Shown: in pieces, positions 48,533 to 57,419 of the stretch
How positions within the stretch are numbered: position 1 is the stretch's first letter
How the letters are laid out: each line of letters begins with the position of its first letter
Virus record (IMG/VR): IMGVR_UViG_3300030109_005647
Span: 16,465-80,464 of that record
Direction: 5' to 3' (one strand)
Length of the DNA: 64,000 bases
DNA from: a virus
The notes under the pieces: model-generated
Databases searched by the model: none
Told to the model about the DNA's origin: nothing
What the model saw: only the letters and a program-made list of their open reading frames with translations
Made by a program: the position numbers and the translations under genes

Positions 48533-48750
48533 TACTTTCCATGCTTCCATGTTGCAGCTATATCCGCGATGCCTTGGATACCAATATAAGCAAGTGAAAC
48601 GGCTACCCAGTCTTCACTGGTTAGAGCACCACCTACTAACATAAAATAAGTAGCAGTCATCCAGACCATAAGCTTTCTTGAAAGCAATCTTCCTATTGTT
48701 TTATCTAAAAAAGGTTTTACTTGTTTTGCTTGCTCTTGAATCTCTGTCAT
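48532..48750 (-). CDS. holin-like small membrane protein
   Basis: 72 residues with two hydrophobic segments (LMVWMTATYFMLVGGAL and WVAVSLAYIGIQGIADIAA) joined by a short turn, and a basic C-terminus. Size and topology fit a class II holin, which would release the endolysin through the inner membrane. GGAG lies before the ATG. It is followed by the two spanin-like genes in an overlapping arrangement. Family not recognised. Confidence 0.55.
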   Translation of the reverse strand: MTEIQEQAKQVKPFLDKTIGRLLSRKLMVWMTATYFMLVGGALTSEDWVAVSLAYIGIQGIADIAATWKHGK

Positions 48751-48760
48751 CTTTTATCTC

Positions 48761-50053
48761 CTATGTTTCTGCTTTATATGGTTTTCCATCTGGAGTTTTT
48801 CCTCTTATATTTGCTGGTCCGGGGATTGTTACATAGTAAGGTGCTTGTCTATTTGACTCTGATCTCGGAAAAGCCCTAGTGAATAATTTATTTGCGGTGG
48901 AGTGTATTGTAAAACTCCCACCAAATTTTCTAGAAAAATCTTCCCCATTGTCATCATCTTGCCAATAGGGAATTGGTATAAATTCAAAAGCACCCATGTC
49001 GTATGCAGCACCCTGCGGTCTGCTTGTTCCATTAAAGTCGACTGTAACAGAAGCGATTGTTTTACCTGTGTCAATACAAGGAGATCCCTCTTGAAGTTGA
49101 AGCCCCTCGGGAAAACTTGATTCATTAACAAATTGCGGATCAGCTATGACCTCGCCCCTTCCATCTGTTGCTCCCGCACCGGTGTTGTCTTTTATTGGTC
49201 CATTATCCGTACCAAAGGTACCAGCGACACAATTATTTGAATACGAAAGGTCTGCATCTATTCCTGTTAAGGCAACGTTTACACTACCACCGTTTATATT
49301 TTTGATAATTGTATTTTCAACTACGCCGGCGCGAATGATTGTGGTGCCGCTGTTCCCGCGATCCACCAATATCGTACAATTTCTTACTATAAAGTTATGA
49401 TCGTTTCCGCTGCTGTCGTCAATATAGTTATTAGATGTTGTTGATGCAGTGTTATGAAAAATAGAATTTTTAAATAATACGTGTTGGTCGTCACCACCGT
49501 TATTAACAATTATCGTGTCTGCACATGTAGCCTTAACTTCACAGCGATTCAATAGATTAGGTATATCAGCCGTGGCTCGTCCCGGATCATTGAAAATGTT
49601 AACATTTGTCATTTGTTGAAATGTACAATCGGTAAATTGTATTGTCGGATTGCCATTGCTGACGGTGTTGGTTGTGCATATATCATTGCCACTTCCATTA
49701 AAGTCACGAAAAGTAATGCCTTGAAAAGCGATTACTGTACTGGCTGGTGCGTTTGCCCCATTAAAAGCTGGTCCTGTGCTAGAGGCTCGGGCGCCTGCAC
49801 CTGTAAATGCGGGGGTTTGTCCTTCGGCTGCAACGAAGTTAATGCTTCTAGATGCGAAACATCTACTTTGGGTGTTGCTAAGTCCTGAAAGCGTTTCGCC
49901 TGGATTGTAAGTATTAGAGTCTAATATTCGTATTGTGCCCCCGTCTGAAGGATCCAAGCGAGCTATTCCCGCTCGTAGACTTTTTACAGGTCGGGCTTCG
50001 GCACCATCAAAGCTATCATTACCACTAGTATCTGAAACAAATATTGTAGTCAT
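48761..50053 (-). CDS. right-handed beta-helix appendage protein
   Basis: 430 residues. The N-terminus TTIFVSDTSGNDSFDGAEARPVKSLRAGI is a typical entry to a pectate-lyase-like fold (a 'GND...G....P..sl..A+...' cap). Repeated short strands with stacked Asn, Thr and Ile follow (FQGITFRDFNGSGND, FKNSIFHNTASTTSN, VRNCTILVDRGN, VENTIIKNINGG), then the family's SPCIDTGK end with MGAFEF. It would be a tailspike or adhesin that binds or cuts host polysaccharide. No catalytic residues can be named. GAGGT precedes the ATG. It lies with the fibre genes. Confidence 0.72.
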   Translation of the reverse strand: MTTIFVSDTSGNDSFDGAEARPVKSLRAGIARLDPSDGGTIRILDSNTYNPGETLSGLSNTQSRCFASRSINFVAAEGQTPAFTGAGARASSTGPAFNGANAPASTVIAFQGITFRDFNGSGNDICTTNTVSNGNPTIQFTDCTFQQMTNVNIFNDPGRATADIPNLLNRCEVKATCADTIIVNNGGDDQHVLFKNSIFHNTASTTSNNYIDDSSGNDHNFIVRNCTILVDRGNSGTTIIRAGVVENTIIKNINGGSVNVALTGIDADLSYSNNCVAGTFGTDNGPIKDNTGAGATDGRGEVIADPQFVNESSFPEGLQLQEGSPCIDTGKTIASVTVDFNGTSRPQGAAYDMGAFEFIPIPYWQDDDNGEDFSRKFGGSFTIHSTANKLFTRAFPRSESNRQAPYYVTIPGPANIRGKTPDGKPYKAET

Positions 50054-50061
50054 TTAGAACC

Positions 50062-53000
50062 TCAAATCATAATGTGTGCGAACCCCTCTTTTTTATCAAT
50101 CGTGATTTGTTGGTCCACACAATCTTTAAGATGGTCAAGGTGAGAAATCAAAATGACCGTTTTAAAGTATGTCTTAATTAGTTCTAAAATTGAAATAAAA
50201 CCATCCATATTCTCGGCATCTAACGCAGTCCCCGGCTCATCAAGAATAAAGACGTTAGACTTTGGAAGAGATGATACAGATAGAAGGGCAAGACGAATAG
50301 CCATTGCTGCTAGCGTCTTCTCTGCGCCTGAGCCCATTTCAATAGGGCGACGATCATATTTTGGATGCTTAATAAATATATTAAGTCTTTTTTCTTCTGC
50401 CTCAAAGAAAATCTCAAAGTCTACAACGTTGGCTAAGATGCGAGACATTTCATCATTGATAATAGGCAGCTTCTTTTTGATAATGTCATAAGCAATGCCG
50501 TTAGGGTGCATACACTTCATTAGAAGGTCAAAGGCTGTCATCTCGTTTTGTAGATTATGTAGCCATTCTTTCTTTTCTTGTAGTGTCTTAACCTTTTGAG
50601 CTAGTGAGCCATTCTCTCTGTGGAGTTTTAGCAACTCGTCTTGGCAGCATTTTATATCCTTTTGTTTTGTTAATAAAGCTTTCGCTACTTTTGCCAACTC
50701 CAAAGTAAACAATTCTTTATTTTCTATAAGGTCTTTGTTTTTATTATAGTCATTAATCAAAAGGTTGAGCTTCTGAACTTCGTTCTGTGCTGTAAGTATG
50801 GAGTTCTCCCACTTACCCTTTTCAAGATCGGTTTTAAGAACAACTTTTTCAGCTTCTCTTCGCTTCTCCATTAGTTTTTTGTATTTTTCTAGATGTGAGT
50901 TTATTTTTTCTTCGTCAGTCTTATTCAGTAGACTTTCTGCTTTATGCTTTTGCTCGTTTATCGATTGAACTTGTCCCACGAGATCTACTAGGGTTTCTTT
51001 CGAAGCGTGAGCGTCTTTGATAAACTTACAAGACTTGAACTTATCTCCACAAGGAACATCGCCAAGAAGCTTTACTTTTTTCTCGTTTAGTTTTTTAAGA
51101 TTCTCTGCGTTTTCTAGCTCCATTAGAAGATTGCTTATTTTGAGAAGTTTTTCGTCTATTTCGTCTTTTTGATTTTTCACGGAGACTATATCAAAAGATT
51201 CCTCAAACTTCCCAATCTTGTCTAAAAGTTCTTTCTTTTCAGCAAGTATTATATCACACTGACTAACACTGGTGTTGTAAGTCTGGATATTCTGTTCTTG
51301 TTTAGTTTTTTTCTGTAGAACTTCGTCAATGTTAATGACTTCTGCCGGAATAGAACTTATCTTTGTTTCAAGATCTTTTTTGTCCATTTGTAGAGACATT
51401 AACTCGCCGTTTAGTTTCTCACAGGTTTGGTTTTGCTCCTGTATGTTGTTTTCAGAAAACATCATTTGTTTTTCTATTTCATAGATTTCGCTATCATAGT
51501 CAATATCTTCTGCTTTACGGAGTGCGCCGCGAAGATCTGTTGCCTCGTCTTTGATCAACTTATACTTTTTCTCAAAGAACTGGAGGTCTAGAAACTTTGC
51601 GAGTGCTTCTTTCCTTTTTGTAGAACCATCGTTGATAAAACGAAGAGAGTCAATCTGCGAAGACATAGAAGTCATTAGGAAATCATCGACGTTGCCAAAA
51701 TGATTTCTGATAATAGCGTCAGTTTCATTTCTAGTCGTGCCGTTGAGAATGGTTTCTTCTTCCGTTACAATATCTTTTACCTTAAATAAAATATCTGTTT
51801 TGGCTTCTACTGTTTCGTCGCCTCTAAGTTTTTTGATATACTTTTCGCTTTTGCGTTCGATTGTATAACTTTTAGGTCCAACATCGATTGTAACTGAACC
51901 AAGAGCTTCTTCTTTGTTTTGATTGATAATGTTGAGGTTTTTACGTTCGTTCTTGCTTGTTGAGTTGAAGATAGTGTAGAGCATACTATCGACAACTGAG
52001 GACTTACCAGAAAAGTTTTTACCAAAAATGCCGATGATACCGTTTAACTTATCAAAGTTTATAGAGTTGTCCTCGCCATAGTTAAATAAGTTATTCCACT
52101 GCATAGAGCGCAAGTTCCAGTTTATATTGCGCTGAACGTCTTCTTTTTCCGCTAAGGCGGTATTACATTTGCGATTTAGTTCATATACCGCTTCTAACTG
52201 CTCGTCTGTCGCCTCAAAGTCTTTTAAATACTCTTTGATAAGTTTTTCTTGAACTGTGACGTCACGTAGATTGTCTTCTACATCGTCAGTTGCCAGATCT
52301 TCGACGCTGCCTCTTTGACCAGCAGAGCGGTTTAGATAACCAATGCTTTCTGGTTTAAATCTGTGTTTGGCTGCGTCAATAGCTCGTCTCATCGTGCTAA
52401 CAGGCAGACTATTTTCTGAAACAAGACGAATACGAGCACCCAAAGGGCAATCTGTATTTTTGGGCAATCGACCAGTTCTAGTTAGATTGATAGTGACGAA
52501 AGGCTTTGGATTTGGAATTACGACATGCTTCACCGTAAAGTTTTCTTTGTCTTGGATATCCCAAATAAGAAAACCTTTATCATTCGTCTCTCCGAAGTTC
52601 TGCTGAACAGTAGAACCTGGATACCGTATTTTTCCTGCGTCGTCTAGTGCTTGATTTGTTTTATGGATGTCGCCTAAAAAGGCGTAGTCGAATTCGTCAA
52701 AGATCGATATCTCGTTTTCTCCGTGCTGCATTGTCCAGCCGACATCCGTGCGGCAATTTGAAATAGACCCGTGATACAGACCAATGTTAATAACATTATA
52801 GTCGGTAGGATCTCTCCAATTATCCCTATCAAATACGCTAAGAACGTTGAGACATATTTCTTCATTTATTTTTACCTCTCCGCTATTCTTCAACAAGAAG
52901 AGGTTTGGAAGATCCAAAGCTTCAACTATTGGAGTAATAGCATCTTCTCGGCTACTATTTTTCAAGTTGCCGTCATGGTTTCCAAGTATTATATAGGTCG

Positions 53001-53220
53001 GTGCGACAGAACTTAACCCACTTAGGAATTCTGAACACATTTTTACAAACTCAGGAGAGATGTTTGTCTTGGAGTGTGCGATATCTCCACAATGAATAAT
53101 ATAATCTACCTTTTCTTCGCGTAAGTGCTCGTAAAGTTTAGAGAAAACCTCACGATACTCTGTGTGATATTTCAGATTTTTTATGTGCGTATCCGCGATA
53201 TGGGCGATTTTATAACTCAT
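50062..53220 (-). CDS. single-chain SbcD-SbcC nuclease (fused T4 gp47 and gp46)
   Basis: 1052 residues. Residues 1-340 are a Mre11/SbcD phosphoesterase: D10-x-H12, GD at 45-46, GNHD at 80-83, and later LYHGS and GDIHK. Residues 360-1052 are a Rad50/SbcC ATPase: Walker A GKNFSGKS at 400-407, two long coiled-coil arms, a hook apex with C724 and C731 (VPCGDKFKSC, where the classical form is CxxC), the signature MGSGAEKTLAAMAIRLAL and Walker B NVFILDEPGTALD. It would process DNA ends for recombination-dependent replication. In T4 the two halves are separate genes 47 and 46; here they are one frame. GGAG precedes the ATG. Confidence 0.93.
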   Translation of the reverse strand: MSYKIAHIADTHIKNLKYHTEYREVFSKLYEHLREEKVDYIIHCGDIAHSKTNISPEFVKMCSEFLSGLSSVAPTYIILGNHDGNLKNSSREDAITPIVEALDLPNLFLLKNSGEVKINEEICLNVLSVFDRDNWRDPTDYNVINIGLYHGSISNCRTDVGWTMQHGENEISIFDEFDYAFLGDIHKTNQALDDAGKIRYPGSTVQQNFGETNDKGFLIWDIQDKENFTVKHVVIPNPKPFVTINLTRTGRLPKNTDCPLGARIRLVSENSLPVSTMRRAIDAAKHRFKPESIGYLNRSAGQRGSVEDLATDDVEDNLRDVTVQEKLIKEYLKDFEATDEQLEAVYELNRKCNTALAEKEDVQRNINWNLRSMQWNNLFNYGEDNSINFDKLNGIIGIFGKNFSGKSSVVDSMLYTIFNSTSKNERKNLNIINQNKEEALGSVTIDVGPKSYTIERKSEKYIKKLRGDETVEAKTDILFKVKDIVTEEETILNGTTRNETDAIIRNHFGNVDDFLMTSMSSQIDSLRFINDGSTKRKEALAKFLDLQFFEKKYKLIKDEATDLRGALRKAEDIDYDSEIYEIEKQMMFSENNIQEQNQTCEKLNGELMSLQMDKKDLETKISSIPAEVINIDEVLQKKTKQEQNIQTYNTSVSQCDIILAEKKELLDKIGKFEESFDIVSVKNQKDEIDEKLLKISNLLMELENAENLKKLNEKKVKLLGDVPCGDKFKSCKFIKDAHASKETLVDLVGQVQSINEQKHKAESLLNKTDEEKINSHLEKYKKLMEKRREAEKVVLKTDLEKGKWENSILTAQNEVQKLNLLINDYNKNKDLIENKELFTLELAKVAKALLTKQKDIKCCQDELLKLHRENGSLAQKVKTLQEKKEWLHNLQNEMTAFDLLMKCMHPNGIAYDIIKKKLPIINDEMSRILANVVDFEIFFEAEEKRLNIFIKHPKYDRRPIEMGSGAEKTLAAMAIRLALLSVSSLPKSNVFILDEPGTALDAENMDGFISILELIKTYFKTVILISHLDHLKDCVDQQITIDKKEGFAHIMI

Positions 53221-54136
53221 TCATGCTCCAATAAATATTAAAAATACTTTCTAAATTAATTTGCGATGCATCTGATTTCAACTCTTCTGCCTCTGTTTTT
53301 GTTATGGAACCGATATCATCTATTTCTGAAGTATCTAGCTTGTATACGTCTAGTCCGTATTCTAATAACAGAGATATAATTTTCATTGACTTATTTAATG
53401 CATCTTCGTCCAAGCCAATATAAACTTTTGTTTGTTTTTCTACAATCTTTTTAAATAACTTTGTCGTTTCCTTCAAGGTTGAACCAAGAATGGGAATAGA
53501 GTTTTTCATTTTGATAGAATCAAACGGACCCTCTACAAGAGTTATCGGTTTGTTCCAATCAATCAAAAGATCATTAAAAATAATATTTTTTGACGCTGGT
53601 GGATTTTTATAAGACAGCCAATCACCGCTATAAGACCGTGCTGTAAAATAATTACAATTACCCTCATCGTCAAAGGACGGTATTATTATACGCTTTTTAT
53701 ACTTACCTGTCAAGCAAAATCCTATCTTATGATATAATATATCTTTTTGTCCTATACCTCTGGACCATAAGTAAGATATAGCTTCGTCAGCAGCAGGGGG
53801 CAAACCTTTCTTTGCTAGACACATATATTCTGGTGGGATATCCACAGGTTGCAACTTTTCTTCTGGCTGATTAAAAATCAAGTCCATTGTGGAAAAGTCG
53901 ACCTCTTGATCTAGCAGAGCCCAATCATGACGGTCATCAATTGATCCAAAGCGTTTTATGAGATAGGATATCGCGCCTTTTGTATCGCAAACCCAACATT
54001 TAAAAAAACCTTTGGTCACATTGACTGACAGTTTCTTTTTGTGGTGTTTACAAAAGGGGCAATGATGGAGTGTCTCGTCTCTTGAGTCATATCCAGATCC
54101 AAGGACTTCTTTTAGAATAGTTTTTTTATTTCTCAT
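53210..54136 (-). CDS. DnaG-type DNA primase (T4 gp61-like role)
   Basis: 308 residues. An N-terminal CHC2-like zinc ribbon with cysteines at 26, 29, 47 and 50 (CPFC...CWVC) binds the template. A Toprim domain follows: TLVEGPFDSIKM with the catalytic Glu, and VYIGLDEDALNK with the Asp-x-Asp. LTGKYKKRIIIPSFDDEGN lies just before. It lays RNA primers and should work with the DnaB-type helicase encoded at 7404. It overlaps its neighbours by 11 and 4 bases, so it is part of the RuvC-YkuK-primase-SbcDC operon. Confidence 0.9.
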   Translation of the reverse strand: MRNKKTILKEVLGSGYDSRDETLHHCPFCKHHKKKLSVNVTKGFFKCWVCDTKGAISYLIKRFGSIDDRHDWALLDQEVDFSTMDLIFNQPEEKLQPVDIPPEYMCLAKKGLPPAADEAISYLWSRGIGQKDILYHKIGFCLTGKYKKRIIIPSFDDEGNCNYFTARSYSGDWLSYKNPPASKNIIFNDLLIDWNKPITLVEGPFDSIKMKNSIPILGSTLKETTKLFKKIVEKQTKVYIGLDEDALNKSMKIISLLLEYGLDVYKLDTSEIDDIGSITKTEAEELKSDASQINLESIFNIYWSMNEL

Positions 54137-54594
54137 TTAGAATGTTTGTCTGCGACTACTGAAGCTGCAAAAGAATCAGGCTTGATCTTACAAGCGAATC
54201 CAGATCCAACTGCGTAGCCTACTAGCATTTTAGCCATAGGTGAGGTTCTATTATTACATTCTTCTGGTGAAATGTCAATATGTATTTCTACATTTGTTGT
54301 TGGGCATAATTCTGTTATCTTCATTGCCATATTTATTGACTTCTCAGCTTCCTTAAGAATGCGGTTGTAAAATCTATCAGGGTCATTATACTTTTCTATT
54401 TTATAAAAGTAAAGACCTCCTTTTTGATTTTGGGCACCAACAAGGACGATAGTGGTTGTAAATGTGCATTTTCCCGTTTTTACATGAGAATCTGTTCCTA
54501 CAATAACCTGTCCTTTGTTTTTATTATGAGTTTTTATTTTTTGTGTGATATCGAAAAAGTTAATGGATTTACCTGCACCGGTAGTCCAGTTCAT
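54133..54594 (-). CDS. RNase H-fold protein of the YkuK/DUF458 family
   Basis: 153 residues. VIVGTDSHVKTGKCTFTTTIVLVG (about 30-53) is the first three strands of an RNase H-like fold with the Asp that would bind metal. VEIHIDISPEECNNRTSPM gives the second acidic site, and AVGSGFACKIKPDSFAASVVADKHS the last helix, as in Bacillus YkuK. The activity of this family is not established; nucleic-acid processing is likely. It overlaps both neighbours by 4 bases (ATGA-like) between RuvC-like and primase genes, which points to a DNA job. Confidence 0.75.
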   Translation of the reverse strand: MNWTTGAGKSINFFDITQKIKTHNKNKGQVIVGTDSHVKTGKCTFTTTIVLVGAQNQKGGLYFYKIEKYNDPDRFYNRILKEAEKSINMAMKITELCPTTNVEIHIDISPEECNNRTSPMAKMLVGYAVGSGFACKIKPDSFAASVVADKHSK

Positions 54595-55103
54595 TTTAGC
54601 CCTGCCTTTGCTACTACTATTGCATCAGCAATATCAAAGTATTTTGGTCTAGGATTACCTTTGTGTGTATATTCTACACTAAAGTCAGGGTAGTTGTCAA
54701 GCACCCATTGTAGGATTTGTTTTTTTGTATCTTTACCCTTTTGAACCTTTATTTCGTTAAGTTTTCGTGCTTGCTGGGCAGTAAAGTAGGTTGGTTGATG
54801 CTTGAACGTCTCATAACATATCCACGACACTGTGCCATTAAACTTTTGCAATGCTGCCATAGTTTTTGCTGTAGAGCCTCCAGAACCAAAAAACATAAAA
54901 GGTTTCTCTATAAATACCTTCTGGATGGGGTATTGTGCTTTTAGTTCTTGTAGTCCGTCTTTAACGTGTTGAATTTTATCAAAAAATGTTTCAAACTTAT
55001 TTTTATTTCTTGTGTCCCAAACGCCAGAGCGGATTATTTCACCTTCCCCGTCTAAGATACAAAACCCAGTTATACTGGTGCTTATATCTAATCCTAAAAT
55101 CAT
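54591..55103 (-). CDS. RuvC-like Holliday junction resolvase
   Basis: 170 residues, the size of RuvC. The RuvC-type RNase H fold is seen as ILGLDISTSITGFCILD with D6, KVFIEKPFMF with E66, and FDIADAIVVAKA with D157 and D160, which together would hold the two metal ions. It would resolve branched DNA before packaging, in place of T4 endonuclease VII (gene 49). AAGGAA lies ten bases before the ATG. First gene of the overlapping RuvC-YkuK-primase-SbcDC set. Confidence 0.85.
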   Translation of the reverse strand: MILGLDISTSITGFCILDGEGEIIRSGVWDTRNKNKFETFFDKIQHVKDGLQELKAQYPIQKVFIEKPFMFFGSGGSTAKTMAALQKFNGTVSWICYETFKHQPTYFTAQQARKLNEIKVQKGKDTKKQILQWVLDNYPDFSVEYTHKGNPRPKYFDIADAIVVAKAGLK

Positions 55104-55117
55104 TGTAGTTATTTCCT

Positions 55118-56323
55118 TTAAATGTCTAGTTTTAATCTAAACGTGTAGTCTATATCTTCTTTCTTTTTAACTGGTTTCGATAGGTTTGCTATAGCAATAA
55201 GATTTTTGTTTTCGTCGTAAATGCCCACTTTACTAATAAATGTTTGCGGTTTAAATTCTTCATTGTAGTCATGAAAAGAGGAGCTTATGGTGTTTTTTAC
55301 CCCAACTGTATTATTTTGAAAATAGCCGCCTGCGCCAGAACTTGGAGATTTATCATCGTTATACTTTACATATGTTGGATTTGGAGAGAAATTTAGATCT
55401 CCCAGTGGGGCATCGCAATTCATAGTTATTGTATTTATGTAATTTGTGCCTTGAAAGTTTAATGCAAAACTCGCAGAAGGTGTTATGTCCGCTGGAGCAA
55501 GACCGTCATTTGCACCAGCACAAAAATCTCTCCAGCTACCTCGTCTCGTGCCAATGCCAAAATCAAAGTTATCTTCAGTTAGATTCCAACTACCTGTCAA
55601 TAAGATAAAACCTTCATTGTATAGAACCACACCGGCAACTTTATCAGCACCATTTGCTTGAGCAAAAGCAGTGCCACTAGTTTGTATTAGTTCACCATTA
55701 CGATAAATATCCTCACAACGTGAAACCAAAGTTCCTGATATGTAAAAATCTAATTTAACAGAATTTCTACGAATCTCTGAACTATAGAAAATACTAGGTA
55801 TACTTATCAAGGTAACATTTTGTGATTCCTTGTCTCCCAATGATGAAGAAAACGCATAATGATTACTTACTGGCTTGTAATAGTTTAAAGTATTTTTTAA
55901 AGCCAACAAGTGAGAACCTGTCGGATTCGTTGCCGACTCAAACGTTTCTCTCACAATTGAAGAAGAAAGTGGATAACTACCTGTTATTATATCACCATAT
56001 AGGAATTGATTAAAGGCATTATCACTAATTGTGGCAAAAGAGTTCAAAGAAGAGTCTTTTGTTATAAAAGGAAAGATCCTTGCTTTTACTCCGGCATCAG
56101 TGTCTGGGTCATATGTGTGGTCTGCGAGATTTCTATCTACGTTTAATTCGTATAGACTAACATGCCCAACTGGTACATTAGTAACATTATTGGTATTTGC
56201 ACCAATTATTTTATTTTTATTGTTATAATAGATTTCCGCATTATTAACAAAAAATACATTGTCTGGATAGGTTTTGATCCTATTCTTCAATACATCTTTT
56301 GGACCAAACTTATAATAAGACAT
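55118..56323 (-). CDS. virion appendage protein, paralogue of the next gene upstream
   Basis: 401 residues, beta-rich. The C-terminal module NFSPNPTYVKY..., PQTFISKVGIYDENKNLIAIANLSKPVKKK and FRLKLDI aligns with the C-terminus of 56325-57407 (NYSANPTYLTA, VSYITTVGLYSADNELLAVAKLSEPLKK, LRVRLDY). The middle, with VAGVVLYNEGFILLTGSW, matches VVGHVYYQAGIAVITASYF there. So the two are paralogues of differing length. A 'position/label' style strand repeated in tail appendages is likely. No enzyme motif. The ribosome site is weak. Confidence 0.6.
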   Translation of the reverse strand: MSYYKFGPKDVLKNRIKTYPDNVFFVNNAEIYYNNKNKIIGANTNNVTNVPVGHVSLYELNVDRNLADHTYDPDTDAGVKARIFPFITKDSSLNSFATISDNAFNQFLYGDIITGSYPLSSSIVRETFESATNPTGSHLLALKNTLNYYKPVSNHYAFSSSLGDKESQNVTLISIPSIFYSSEIRRNSVKLDFYISGTLVSRCEDIYRNGELIQTSGTAFAQANGADKVAGVVLYNEGFILLTGSWNLTEDNFDFGIGTRRGSWRDFCAGANDGLAPADITPSASFALNFQGTNYINTITMNCDAPLGDLNFSPNPTYVKYNDDKSPSSGAGGYFQNNTVGVKNTISSSFHDYNEEFKPQTFISKVGIYDENKNLIAIANLSKPVKKKEDIDYTFRLKLDI

Positions 56324-56324
56324 T

Positions 56325-57407
56325 TTAGTAGTCTAATCTAACCCTCAACGTTATTTCGTTTGAAGGAGTCTTCTTAAGAGGCTCTGACAATTTGGCAACA
56401 GCTAGAAGCTCATTGTCAGCAGAATAAAGACCTACAGTTGTAATATACGAAACTGGTTCGGCTTTTGGATTATCATTTTTTACTCTAATCTTGCTAGCAG
56501 TTAAGTAAGTCGGATTGGCACTGTAGTTATAATCTTGCGTGTTGGCACGACAGAAATAAATAGTTGAGTTAAGCTCTGTTGTGTTGTTGAAGTCAAGATT
56601 ATCATAAGCGTAACGGAAGCCATTAGCTACTGAGTTTATAGTGGAACCAGTTAATCTGTTGTCTACAGGTCTTTGAGTTCCAGCCAACTCTGCTCCAGTC
56701 GGAGCGCGACCATCAGCAACAGTTGGATCACCAAAAGCGCCGGTAAAGTAAGATGCGGTTATAACAGCAATTCCTGCTTGGTAATAAACGTGTCCAACAA
56801 CAGTTTCCGATGTTGCATTAAGCTTAAGTAAACCATATTCTCCCGCTGGTGAGTTGACTTTGTAGTCTGTAGCTGCGCCATAATCACCAATTGTGTTTAA
56901 TTGATCGCGGACGTTAGAATTTCTTGAATCACTTGAAGTGGCATACAACTTTAATCTAAAAGAGTTTTTCTTAATTTCGTCTTTTGTAAGCAATCGACTA
57001 AAGTTTACAAAGAAGCACTCTCGCATTTTTTCTCCACCTGCTGCGATATTACCATCCAAATCAAACTCTTGAATTGACCCAGTGGCATCATACCCATAAA
57101 GCACTTGAGCATGTTGGTTGTAGATATTGATCTTCTTAGCATTTTGTGTATTTGACGCTGCAGAAAGTGGACTTTTCGCTGAGTAGCCCGCAGATATATC
57201 AAAAATGTGATTTGCAGAGGAGCTTAGATAGGGGTAGTCAAACACAGCTTCAAACATTCCGTGGGCGAAAGTTTTAATATTAGTTTCACTACCAGCCTCT
57301 TTATATGTACCAGAAACAATGGTACCAGTAATTGGAATTGCCTCGTGAAGAAGTGTTCTTGTGTTTGCGATATCGCTATTAACTAAAGTTTTAAATGTAG
57401 TAGCCAT
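56325..57407 (-). CDS. virion appendage protein, paralogue of 55118-56323
   Basis: 360 residues. MATTFKTLVNSDIANTRTLLHEAIPITG opens the protein; beta strands and a Lys-Ala-x-Ser loop-rich body follow. The C-terminal 110 residues are the module shared with its downstream neighbour (VGLYSADNELLAVAKLSEPL). AAGGAAA precedes the ATG. Probably a baseplate or fibre-attachment protein, since it is followed by fibres and lies behind the large structural genes. No specific T4 counterpart. Confidence 0.6.
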   Translation of the reverse strand: MATTFKTLVNSDIANTRTLLHEAIPITGTIVSGTYKEAGSETNIKTFAHGMFEAVFDYPYLSSSANHIFDISAGYSAKSPLSAASNTQNAKKINIYNQHAQVLYGYDATGSIQEFDLDGNIAAGGEKMRECFFVNFSRLLTKDEIKKNSFRLKLYATSSDSRNSNVRDQLNTIGDYGAATDYKVNSPAGEYGLLKLNATSETVVGHVYYQAGIAVITASYFTGAFGDPTVADGRAPTGAELAGTQRPVDNRLTGSTINSVANGFRYAYDNLDFNNTTELNSTIYFCRANTQDYNYSANPTYLTASKIRVKNDNPKAEPVSYITTVGLYSADNELLAVAKLSEPLKKTPSNEITLRVRLDY

Positions 57408-57419
57408 TTATTTTTCCTT

